NCBI GenBank assembly: GCA_037447655.1 | Contig: JBBHKE010002879.1 | Location: 1-64,000 of the forward strand | Direction: 5' to 3' | DNA: 64,000 nt | From: Zygnema cylindricum | Taxonomy: Eukaryota; Streptophyta; Zygnematophyceae; Zygnematales; Zygnemataceae | Shown here: piece by piece, positions 32,249 through 42,489 of the stretch | Numbering within the stretch: position 1 is the stretch's first letter | Layout of the letters: the number at the start of each line of letters is the position of its first letter | Translations under genes and position numbers: made by a program | The notes under the pieces: generated by a model | Seen by the model: the letters and a program-made list of their open reading frames with translations, nothing else | Told to the model about the DNA's origin: nothing | Databases searched by the model: none

Positions 32249-33221
32249 TGTTGTCCATAGCCTATTTCAGCCATGGATTACTCACAGAAACACCCACATA
32301 CTACCTCAAAAACAGCTGTGTTTTAGACAACACAGATTACTCCACAATAAACAAAATCCCCTCAAACTGTACTAATGTGTATTATACCATATACAATATA
32401 AACTCCCAAAGTTAGAGCAAAATCCACCAAGGCATATAGAAGATATAAGCTCGAGAGTTTCCCAAAAATAGGTGACAGCTTCACACACTAACCACTTAGA
32501 CTGTTCACAGAATCTTACAGAGATACTGGAATACAATGAAACTTCACACGCATATAAATTCTATATGTTAGAATAACTCCACAATGTTTCACATGAAAGA
32601 ACCAAAGAGAGTGATCACACCAACAGGTCAAAGATGCATAAAAGAGTTTGCCATTGCTTTGATAAACTTGACTGCGATACATAAAATAATCTAAGTCCTG
32701 CAAGTTATACTCAGAGTACGGAGGCATACCAGCCGTACTGTATCTACTCTAATAAACTAATTAGTCAAAAGGACAAACCTCTGTTGGACAAAATATTTAC
32801 ACCGCACTCTTCGTATGTCAGAAACCAAGCTACCGCTAAGCAACTACTAAGCTACCACTACCGTTTAATCATCATTACTTGAAATCTATCCTATTCATAT
32901 TATCCGCAGCTGCGCTAGCTGCGCTGTCCGTACGGATCATAAAAATAGCCGCAACTGCGTTGACTTAACTGCGTCGCAGCTCCGCCGTACCGGCGACGCC
33001 TATTTCAATATTTCGTTTATTTCACATCGGATCGCTTCGCGATCCGCCGTCCATTTGTCACTGCTTGTTTACACCACTTAATGGGTATTTTACGTCACTT
33101 TAATTATATCAATACGTTCGCTCCCCCAATCCGTTAATCTATTCAAACCTCCATATAAAATCCAATTAGCAGTTACGCACGGACTGTCTCGTACGCACCA
33201 AACTGACTTTTCAAAACAACA
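32249..33221 (-). repeat. Probable solo LTR E2 (family of element E)
   Basis: On the minus strand it starts TGTTGTTTTGAAAAG (33221), like the E LTR, and ends CTATGGACAACA (32249), like ATAGAACAACA of E. The shared internal motif AAAGGACAAACCTC is near 32768. Flanks TCATT and TCTTT may be a decayed 5-bp duplication. A G/C-rich tract of CGCAGCTGCG motifs lies at 32905-33000. Confidence 0.6.
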
Positions 33222-33956
33222 TCTTTCCCCCTCTCCTAATCTCCATTGTGTTCTCCTACACAAGTATCATCCGAATCATTGTGTTCCACTTCCATGAACT
33301 GTCAATCATTTCATGTACTCGGTACACTATGTTTTCGTACTCGACGGGTAACTTCGACTTGTCCACCCGACACTCTCCATTTCCATATACAAACAGGAGA
33401 TATCATTACAGTAGTCTAACATCTTTCCCCCTTTGTAAGTATAATTCACTTACTTATGTTCGGCCAACTATAGCTCCTGAATTGTACCATTTCTATATAT
33501 TTCCACCAAACTCACCCACAACTCCTCGACCATGTAAATGTGAAGGTGGGGGGTTGCCAAAGCCTGAGTGAGGTGTCTTAGAATGAAGTTTTTGGCAGCC
33601 ATGTTGATGTCTTCCCACGTTCGCGTATCGTTCTCTGTGGTCTTGACGGCCGCCGCTTCGGGTGCCGTGGTAATAGAAGCAAGAGGTGTCTCCTTCTCTT
33701 TTCCTTTTTCGTACATACTGCTAGCCCCATCATCCACCTCCTCTGCAGCAGCAGATGCTACTACTGAAAATCTTATTCCACCAAATCTTGCTGGGGTTCC
33801 CTGAGGTGGACGTTTCACTTGTCCACTGACAATACCCCAGTATCGTTTTTCGCACAAAGCCCCTCTCATCATGGCTTCCCAATAGATGAACCCGAATCCA
33901 TTTAAGATGGGCACCCTAGAGGGTGGGCCCATAACTTGCAATTCTGTGTCCTCCAT
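33205..33956 (-). pseudogene. gag fragment of element G
   Basis: The ATG (33954-33956) lies inside LTR G and starts MEDTELQVMGPPSRVPILNG, then YWEAMMRGALCEKRYWGIV. The gag core continues (ELWVSLVEIYRNGTIQ) to about 33484, is disturbed, and resumes with LPVEYENIVYRVHEMIDSSW and ENTMEIRRGGK down to about 33230, where solo LTR E2 begins. The break around 33430-33484 includes stops and a shifted frame. No zinc knuckle or pol of this element is left on the far side of E2. Confidence 0.75.
33924..33936 (-). promoter_or_regulatory. Primer-binding site of element G
   Basis: The minus strand reads AGTTATGGGCCCA directly after the LTR end, one base different from the site in elements B and C. Confidence 0.75.
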
Positions 33957-34890
33957 TGGACTACAGAATTCAAGAAGCCTCTAGGTAAATTTTATCTAAC
34001 CCACTTTCAGCCACAACCACTGCTCCCCATGCAAAAAAATTGACAATTTGACTACACCCGTGTGTAGTCTAGACTCCTTTGAGTCTGCAGCAAAAAGAAT
34101 CACTAAAAACGGCCAACGAGCCAATTAGTTATGGGGTTGCAAAAATGCCAATTTATACAAACTCTCAATGAGAGAGGTGACTGTCTACAAAAAGCCCCTC
34201 TCACAACCTCTATCTACCATACTACGATCCAATCAAATCTGTGTACAGTACAGAAAGGTACTACTACCGATGTACTTTGTGTACGGTCTGTGTACGACAA
34301 GGCCATTAAGTAGACGCGTGTCCACTTTTAACTCGTCATTATATTCTCCAAAATTATCGCGACCGAATGTTATCTCTCCACCGCCAAAATGACCATTTCA
34401 TGATTTGGGTAGCGATATGTGTCATCGGATCATAAACCGACATTTAGTATTAGCCGTCGAAACAAATGTCCAATTCATTTGTTTCTTGCGAGATTATGTT
34501 TGCACTATATATTAGTTAGTTCTATGTTCTTTCATTCTGTTAATCGGATTCAAGATCATACCACAGTTTAAATAATTATCATACCCTATGTACTTTAAGG
34601 AACTCCTACTACAAACCGGTTTTTGTTGACGGCTACGCCTCGCTCTGCCGGTCGAAGGTTCGAGTCTTGTTGGGCTCAACCTTTTGTTCAGAGTGACTTA
34701 TGTCACTCTTTTGTCCTGCCTATGGAGCTTAGGCAACCATGGCTCTACCACTCTCTCTCGCCTTCATTGACTACAACAAGTATGAGGGCTAGAGAGAAGG
34801 GATGGAGGCAGGTTGCCCGCACTTTTCTTGTCGTTTCCTGCTAATCTATTTAGACCTAGAAAATACCTTATAAATCTAGTAATTTCAACA
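33937..34890 (-). repeat. 5' LTR of element G
   Basis: A 954-bp LTR starting TGTTGAAATTACTAG at 34890 on the minus strand, close to family A. It has paired leader stem-loops AGACTC/GAGTCT (34071-34086) and CTACAC/GTGTAG (34052-34067), the antisense tRNA-like block (34620-34690) and the conserved end AATTGCA. Confidence 0.85.
34620..34690 (+). other. tRNA-like segment antisense to LTR G
   Basis: The plus strand has GGTTCGAGTCT (34657-34667), one base from the B-box consensus, followed by TTTT (34682-34685). The D-arm/A-box part upstream is poorly preserved (GTTGACGGCTACGCC). Confidence 0.5.
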
Positions 34891-35123
34891 CATTTTGTAC
34901 GATTGTACCAAATAACGAGCAATTTTAGTACGTAATGACGCATTTAGTATACTACACTATTTAAAAACTGTCAAATTAGAGTTATTAACGGTAACTCGAC
35001 AGTAGTACAGTGCCTATATTAACGTAGAAAAACAATATATATTATTAATTATGTTTTAGGTTCGAGGGTCAAAATTTGGGGGCACCGAATTAGCGTTATT
35101 AACTATTAGCGATTCCAGGTGTA
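34891..35123. other. AT-rich sequence ending in a Stowaway-like right end
   Basis: ACTATTAGCGATTCCAGGTG followed by TA (35122-35123) matches the right ends of the other elements here. The left end was not found. Confidence 0.45.
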
Positions 35124-35904
35124 CACTGCTAATCGTCCTTTGGAGCATTGATTCGCTCGCGATAGTCGCACTATATTGGTAGCCACAATACGATATCATC
35201 AGTATCCGTACTTCTTGTCCTCGGTACGGTATGTTGCTTACCCTAACGAATGGCCTATCTCTCGAAGGAAATAAATCCTTGATTGGTACATTCCCTACCA
35301 ATTGCCAGACTCTGTACCTAAAATTCTATTTTTTTTGTTTTGTCCCAAAACTCCCGCCTAATCAAATGTTTTAAGATCATTTACGTGCTACAGAACACTG
35401 TCAATTGCTATTAGAGTAAAAAAAAAAATAGTGTTATTAACACTAATCGTGATTTATTTTTTTGAAAAATAATATATATACTAATTAATCCCTAACTGTA
35501 ATTTGGGTTGTCCTGAATAATAAATACCCGCCCTTTCAATGTAAAATATGACAATTCGTACGCCGTGCGTTGTTCACACGGTCGACGGACAAACATATGA
35601 GAACCTGATTTTTGTCGATGAGTTTGCCTCTCTTTTTTCCAGTGCACATCCATGCGTGAGCGCAATAATGTTAAGTGTCTTTTTATGCCTTTGTAATTCA
35701 AAAAGTACCATTTCGTACGGAGATACCCTGTCTGTACGCCACACTATTTCTAGCGTAGTGTACTTATATTGTTAACACTAATTGAAAAAAAAAACCCTTA
35801 TTATAATAATGGGAAAAATATACTTATGGATTGTATTTGAGGTTTTCTTTTTTGAAAAAAAGGCACCGAATTAGCGTTATTTACTCTAATAGCGATTGGT
35901 AGTG
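35124..35904. mobile_element. Possible Stowaway-like element
   Basis: Begins CACTGCTAATCG just after TA and ends TAATAGCGATTGGTAGTG just before TA (35905-35906). The interior is AT-rich, with a short open frame antisense to a similar one nearby and no transposase. The ends are degenerate. Confidence 0.4.
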
Positions 35905-35911
35905 TACAGTA

Positions 35912-37097
35912 CACCGCAAATCGTAATTCGAGTAAAAAAAATATTAGAGTAAAAAAACAAAAAAAAACAATTAGAGTTATGAACTCTAATTTATGTGATA
36001 TAACTTTTTCACATAGGAAGTTTACTCCAATTTATTTAAGTACTCTATATTGGGTTATGTCGGCAATAATTATCCGCGCTCAAATTATGAACACTAAATT
36101 ACGTAGATGTACAAGATATGTCAGTCTGTATAGTTTTGACGTCATTATGACGTTATAACTATTTGTCGCGCTGAATGTCAGTTAATATTCACTCTTACGA
36201 CGATGCTGTCGACGGACGAGAGTTATGCGAACGACTTTTTTTCGATGTGATTGATTTTTTGTTTAGTGCAATTTCACGTGCGAGCGTGATTGTATTAAAT
36301 CATTATTTGTACCTTTTTACTTATAAAGTACAATTTTGCACAGTCGTACGTCGTCCGTACTCCACACTGTTTAAAAAGAACCTATATTAGATTTTTTTAC
36401 GCTAATTAAACCTTACCTTAAATAGAATAATGAAAATATTAGAATCATTTACTCTATTTAAGGTAATAGAGTCGAAATTTAGGGCGATTGAATTAGAGTA
36501 AATAATGCTAATTCGGTCGCCCTAAATTTCAACTATATTACCTTAAATAGAGTAAATGATTCTAATTTTTTCATTGTTCTACTTAAGGTAAGGTTTAAGT
36601 AGCTTAAAAAAGTATAATATAGGTTCGATTTAAATAGTGTGGAGTACGGACGACGTCCGACCGTGCAAAATTGTACTTTTATAAGTAAAAAGGTAAAAAT
36701 ATTGATTTAATACAATCACGCTCGCACGTGAAATCGCACTAAACAAAAATTCAATCACATAAAAAAAACCGTTCGCATAACTCTCGTCCGTCGACAACAT
36801 CGTCGTCTGTGTGAACATTAACTGACATTCAGCGCGACCAATAGTTCTAACGTCATAATGGCGTCAAAACTATACGGACTGACAGATTTTGTACATCTAC
36901 GTAATTGTGTTCATAATTTCAGCGCGGATAATTAATGCCGACATAACCCAATATAGAATACTTAAATAAATTAGAGTAAACTTCCGTACATGATAAATTA
37001 GTATCATGGTGTACCCGAAAAAACACAATTTACCGTAAAGTACGCTAATTGTTTCATTACGCTATCTATTTCATTACGCTAATAGCGATTCACGGTG
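35912..37097. mobile_element. Large Stowaway-like element containing a long palindrome
   Basis: Left end CACCGCAAATCGTAATTCG after TA (35910-35911) and right end CTAATAGCGATTCACGGTG before TA (37098-37099) form degenerate terminal inverted repeats. Nearly all of the interior is one long inverted repeat. No transposase domain is encoded; the similar short frames on both strands (36175-36390 plus, 36630-36818 minus) are the two arms of the palindrome. Confidence 0.6.
36017..36985. repeat. Inverted repeat of about 970 bp (arms about 470 bp)
   Basis: The left arm (36017-36490) and the reverse complement of the right arm (36513-36985) match along their length, for example TGACATTCAGCGCGAC, CTCTCGTCCGTCGAC and AGTACGGACGACGT. 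By eye identity is above 80 percent with few indels. The spacer is about 20 bases. A transcript across it would fold into a long hairpin. Confidence 0.85.
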
Positions 37098-37099
37098 TA

Positions 37100-37488
37100 G
37101 TGTTGGGTATCGAGGACCCATTGCCGATATTCGATATATATCGAATTTCATGTACCCGATATTCAATATATCGCTTCGATATATCGAATTTCAAATCATC
37201 GCGATATATCGCCAATATATCGTATCGACAATATATCGAAAATGAAAATTTTACATTTTTTTTTCAAAAAACCCCCCTATCCGTACGATTTTTCGTACGA
37301 TTCTCCGTACGCTTTTTCGTACGGTTTTCCGTACTCTGACTGTACGGACACGCAATTTTTGCGATATATATCGCGATGATTTATGTTGGTCCCGGTACGA
37401 TATATCGAGGAATCTTCTCGATCGATATTCGATATATCGAATATCGAAATTATCGCGATATGAAACTACCCGATACCCAACACTACTA
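37100..37488. mobile_element. MITE-like element rich in CGATATATCG
   Basis: Ends GTGTTGGGTATCG and CGATACCCAACAC are inverted repeats. Inside are many CGATATATCG-type palindromes and four or five 11-13-base units with CGTACG and T runs (37278-37335). The TIR resembles hAT-type MITEs. A target duplication was not found. Confidence 0.6.
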
Positions 37489-37507
37489 ATTACGATTCGC
37501 GGTGTAC

Positions 37508-39048
37508 TATACAAAGGAATTTGTCGTACTGTAAGAATTATCTGTGCTAAAATATTAATGTTGCGATAGCAGATTCCCTCCGTGGATAAAAATTTTCCCA
37601 ACAAAAACGACATGAAAGCGGCAAACTGAGGGCACGTACAAAATTACGGAATTCCGTATTTTGTTTTCTGAGATGGTTACAGCAAGCGACGGGCTGCGAC
37701 CTGCACTGCTGGATAACCATCGAGCCCTTTCGAGATCTCCCTGCGCTAGACGACAATACAGGAACCTGCACGTGTTTAATGTACCTGGGATATAAAAAAC
37801 AGTCGAGCGAAAAATATAACAAATTTCGCATCTGAAAGGGTGTGATTTCATAACTTTATATCTCGCTGATTTTCGTCTGCGTGCTACTTGACAAAAAAGT
37901 GGATATGGCTGTCAGAAAATAGTCAAATCTTGTTTTAGTCTGACGCACTTCCTTTTGGACGCTTTCCCTTAACAGCGAACCCAGGCCTGCTTTGGGCGTC
38001 AAAGCATCGTCTTGACCGGAGCCGTTCCAACCGAAGGACGTCTCGCGGGGACGAACAAGTTTGACGGGGACGTTAATTCCCAGGTTGTGCGTATCGCTCT
38101 TCGGAGATACAGCACCTTGAACCGTTATCACCGTATAAAAATTATTAGAGTAAAGAAAAAATTAGCGCCACTCATTCTAAAATAGTGCCAGGAGACGTGG
38201 CAGATTACGGTCCACGTCCTCAAATAGTGTAATTTAATCTATTTAACGTATCAATGTCAAAATTTTGGGGTGCCGATATAGAGTACATAAGGCTAATAAC
38301 GATTCACGGTGTATAGGACACTGTGGCGGGAAATTGGACGGCCGCTGGACAATCCCGTCAATTTTTCAATCGTCTGTCAAGTACTAACAGGCGTTGGGAG
38401 CAACCGTTAGGGACGACCTTTCTTCCGAAAACAAAAGGCTAGTTTGAATTTTCTTCAGAAGTAATCTCAGCCGTCCGTCTGATTTTCCTAAATGTACATC
38501 CCGTATCTTGGCCGCTAGAAAATTCTACACCAGCCTTTTTGCATTTCGCAGGCTATCCGCCAATCAGGTTCACGCTCTGCTCCTGGCAGGGTATGGCAAA
38601 AGGTTTGCGCGAATCGTGTTAAAGTCAACAGATCCCGAAAGTGTACGGAGCAATAACAGTCGTCAGATTTTGGAACATTCTATGTCGCAAGGGGCCAGAC
38701 TCCTGTGTGCTTAAGGGTATTTTCCTCAACAACTGAATACTGGAGCGAGAAAGTCGAATAGAACACAGGACAAACTACGTCATCGTGGGAAGAAAGTAGT
38801 TCGGTGTCTTTCTTTTCTCGACCACTGCCGGCTCATCTTCAGCCTCGACCCAAGGCAAATTAACACGTGTTGGAAAACGTCTCGGCACGCGTCGCACAAA
38901 TTTAACAGTGTTTCACGATGGAGAATACGCGCTATTGTTCTCTCTGCCCGTTGCGCGCAAGTACGGAAACATATGTATGTACGGAAAAGTGCATGTACGG
39001 AAGATATGCAGGGATCACGGACCTCCCTTTCCATTCATGTTTGCAAAA
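37508..39048. other. No clear gene; a possible small Stowaway-like element at 38130-38311
   Basis: CACCGTATAAAAATTATTAG (38130) and CTAATAACGATTCACGGTG with TA (to 38313) may be the two ends of a 182-bp element. Short frames elsewhere (for example 38508-38714) have no recognisable domain. Confidence 0.4.
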
Positions 39049-39055
39049 GTCTACA

Positions 39056-39591
39056 CATAGTTCAAAAGTAGGTGAAAGTAGGCCGATACAATATGCCTAT
39101 TGTATGTAAAACATACAATATGACCTTAAGACCCATATTGTATTGGTCGCAAAATGAAAAAAAAAAAGTAACAGGGTTGAGTTGCACATCAATCAATAGA
39201 GAATTAAACGTCATGTCTAATTTTTGAAAAACATTTGGACAATTTATTTTTTTGAGTTTTGAGGTATTTTTTACTTAAACAGTCAAATTCAGACGATCGG
39301 ACGGTCGCTGATCAAAGTAGCAATCTAAGAATATCACATGAAAAGCCCATAACACAACTTACAATAGACTATTGGACGATCGGATGGTCGCTGATCAGAG
39401 TGGCGATCTAAGAAGATCACATGAAAAGCCCATAACACAACTTACGATAGACTATCTGTCAGATTTGGACGATCGGACGGTCGCTAATCAAAGTAGCGAT
39501 CTAAGAAGATCACACGAAAAGCCCATAACACAATTTACGATAAAGGCGCCTACAAAAGACCTACGATAAAAACGCCTACTTTTGAACTATG
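39056..39591. mobile_element. hAT-like MITE with internal tandem repeats
   Basis: Perfect 17-bp terminal inverted repeats CATAGTTCAAAAGTAGG and CCTACTTTTGAACTATG. Flanks are GTCTACA on both sides (39049-39055, 39592-39598), probably an 8-bp duplication with one end altered. Same family as 12636-13275. No coding capacity. Confidence 0.8.
39288..39545 (+). repeat. Three tandem units inside the hAT-like MITE
   Basis: Three units of about 85-93 bases, each with GACGATCGGA(C/T)GGTCGCT followed by AAAAGCCCATAACACAA. The relative at 12636-13275 has only one such unit (12876-12955). Confidence 0.8.
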
Positions 39592-39602
39592 GTCTACAGT
39601 TG

Positions 39603-40020
39603 TCGTCGCCTCTCTCCCTCCCTCTCTCCCACTACAGTACACTACCGCATCCATAACCCACTTCTTGGGTTGAAGAAGCGAAGAGCTACATATCTCTTTT
39701 GGCTGTCGACGTGACAAATCGAGAGAAAAAAAACAAATTGCAAAATCGGGAAGCAATGGCGGTTTGTTTCATAATTAGTGACGTCGACGATGTCATACGT
39801 AATTACGACGTCACCATCACAAAAATAGACGCCTAAAAACGTCACAAAATAAGCGACGCCTGCAAAAAGTTATGTATCATCTACAAATGCCACGAATTTA
39901 AGTAATGTTTTCGGACGTTAGAACACCCGGAAAATAATAGTACGGAATATCTACACTAAAAAGAAAAGTTCTATAGCAAGTTACTGCTACGTGGGCACAT
40001 ACCCTTAGGCGTAAATAATA
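39603..40020. repeat. Non-coding block duplicated at 41090-41640
   Basis: Shares GCCTCTCTC..., AAAATCGGGAA.CATGGCGG, GTGACGTCGACG and a late AGTACGGA.AATCT with 41090-41640 in the same orientation. Class unknown. Confidence 0.6.
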
Positions 40021-41089
40021 AACAGCGTAGCGACCAGGATGCGATTCGTGGGCAGCCGTGTGCTTTTTCCTTTTTTCCGACAAAGATATGCCTTACCTGG
40101 ATTCGTATTCGTACTAAATCGGTTCGTGTCCACAGTTATTCTCAAATCTCAAACTTCAAAAGGAAAGATATTATTATAAAAAACGCGATGGTTAAACCAT
40201 CAAAGTACAAAACTTGATTGAACAGGGAAATTGTTCACTACCATTAAAGGCTAAAATTATAAAACCAAAAGTATGTACAAATTCTATAAAAGCTAACCAA
40301 CATTAAGAGTAAAAAAAAACAAAGAAAACATAAGAAACAAAAACAAACACTAAAACTAAACTACAAAAGCACTTAAAACTACACTATACAAAGGCTCTAG
40401 ACTTAAACTTAAAAGGTATATTGGCGGGCTAATTTCGAAAAGAAAGCACAATCCAGGTGAGGTACTGTACGGTACAGTAGTCAACGAGTGAACATTTGTC
40501 TGCCCATACGCCGGCTGTAAAAACTGTAAGATTAGCTGTTAAGGAGAGCTGACACCCTGTCCGTTCTATGCATTGAGGCATTAACACTAAAAGGGCGCAA
40601 AATTTGTACTCTTTAGGTACAATTTCAATGGTAAACGCCCAAGAGGAATTCAGTGCGGTTTCATTCTTAGGGCACTTTCCCGTGTGCTAAAGTTATAGTT
40701 TTTTTATGTAGTTTTCCTCCATAACTTAGAAAAAAACAAGGAAATTTGCAGCCGTACCAAAAAAATAAAAATTACCACCGTACAAGTTGCGTTACCTTAA
40801 AATTTTATATGTACTGCAATTTTTAGTCTAGCGCGATGCATTTTGTCTTCTATCGCATTTCGACTCTCTTTCGCGTCCTTCCAGCTCATGTTCAAACTTT
40901 ATATAAATTCACCTCACGAGGTGATTTTAAACAAAGTTCCATGAGGTGTAGGCAGACGGTGTCGCTTGTGTCGGAAGTTTTTGACAATATTTGTGCGCAG
41001 AGTACCAAATATAAAACCCACTGCACGTTTCCAGCTTGTGAGTGACTTTTTTCCGTTTGCTTTTTTTGTGTACAAGGGCCGTGGAGGGG
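40021..41089. other. Spacer, nothing recognised
   Basis: AT-rich with A-runs. A short perfect palindrome TACTGTACGGTACAGTA lies near 40464. Confidence 0.4.
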
Positions 41090-41640
41090 TCTCGACCAAC
41101 GAACGCCATTTCGCAAAAGCGCCTCTCTCTCTTTCACTCTCCCACTACCGCGTCTATCTCACAACCGTTGCAATGAAAAACGTCAATAATGGCATCAAAT
41201 GAAAGATCTTTAAAAAGGATTTCATTTTACTGTCTTTGGGCGTATTTTGATGGCAAGTAGAGTGAGAAAAGACTAAAAAACAAAATCGGGAAACCATGGC
41301 GGAAAGTTTTAGAATTTGTGACGTCGACGCTATCATAATTTGAGCGTGACGTCAAAACGTCACAAACCCTAAACACCTACAATGCCACAAGTAGCTAGAC
41401 GTCTACAACCGTCGCTATTTTGTAAACATCATCAATTGTCGCCAGTTTTGTATTCGTCTACAACTGTCACAAATTACACCCATGTCTACATTCGTCACAA
41501 TCTAAAGTAACGATTTCATTTCTTTGAAATAGGAATACTCTGAAAGTAGTACGGAGAATCTTCGCTAAAAACAAAGCTACAAGACTAAAGTTTCGATTAC
41601 ATGGAAAGTGCCCTTACTGCAATATGCAATCATAGGGTTG
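41090..41640. repeat. Second copy of the block at 39603-40020
   Basis: Collinear with 39603-40020 but with extra sequence rich in GTCTACAA(C/T)(C/T)GTC motifs (41398-41500). Confidence 0.6.
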
Positions 41641-41686
41641 CCACACTCCACTAGAAATTGCAGCAACTTTGAAGTGCGTAACCATT

Positions 41687-41809
41687 CAACCCTGTTACTA
41701 TTTTATTTCATTTTGCGGCCAATACAATATGGGTCTTAAGGGTATATTGTATTTTTTGCGTACAATAGGCATATTGTATGGGTGTACTTTCACCTACTTT
41801 TGAACTATG
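41687..41809. mobile_element. hAT-like MITE remnant, inverted
   Basis: The reverse complement matches the first 120 bases of 39056-39591, ending at the TIR CCTACTTTTGAACTATG (41793-41809). The other end is missing. Confidence 0.7.
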
Positions 41810-41999
41810 CTACATACGGTATGCATCAAACAAGTTTGGAAATTTAATAAAATGCGTACCTTACTTTGCACCCGTACATTTTTTGTACATTACTAAATCA
41901 AAATCAACAGCATAAATAGAACCAATGAATAAATGATAAATATATTTATGTTTTATTTATAAAAAGCATATGAACAGATGAAAAGATGAACACATGAAC

Positions 42000-42480
42000 A
42001 CATAAAAAAATAGAACACGTATAGTGTTCGTATATGTTCCTACTTTTTAGGGTTATTTAAGGGGGGTTTTTAGGGTTTTAGGGTACATTTCCGTACATTC
42101 CGTATATTTAAGTATAACTGCCTTACACCTTTCATACATCGTACAGTGTCCGTATTTTCCATACTTTGTAGGGTTATTTATTTTAGGGTTTTCAGGGTAC
42201 ATTGCCGTACATTTTAGTACAGACGTTACATTTTGCGTACAATTACCTATAGTGACCGTACATTTTTGTACTTTTAGGGCGGTTATAGGGGGGATTTAGG
42301 GTTTTTAGGGTACATTGTCCCAGGTTCCTTTATATTTCAGTACAGCTGCCTTAGATTTTCCGTACTTTTAGGTTTTTTAAAGTACGTTTTCTGTAGAATT
42401 CCGTACATTTCAGTTTATTTTCCGTACTTTTAAAGGTTTTTTAAGGATTTTCTAGGATAACGCTTTTCGTACATTTTTGT
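42000..42480 (+). repeat. Degenerate repeats with TTTAGGG and GTACATT motifs
   Basis: Several irregular copies of a unit of about 120-180 bases that contains GGTTTTTAGGGTACATT and CCGTACATTTTAGTAC. Not a telomeric array; the spacing is too irregular. Confidence 0.5.
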
Positions 42481-42489
42481 ACATTTCCG

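Noticed and set aside
33248-33571. Plus-strand open frame of 107 codons
   Set aside because: It is antisense to the gag fragment of element G and encodes no recognisable domain.
36175-36818. Two similar short proteins on opposite strands, suggesting a gene family
   Set aside because: They are the two arms of one palindrome; the similarity is explained by the inverted repeat and no domain is present.
39288-39545. CRISPR-like array of three repeats
   Set aside because: Units are tandem without spacers, in a eukaryotic MITE, and no cas genes are present.
42000-42480. Interstitial telomere sequence (TTTAGGG)
   Set aside because: The motif occurs once or twice per irregular unit with GTACATT in between and never as a tandem heptamer array.
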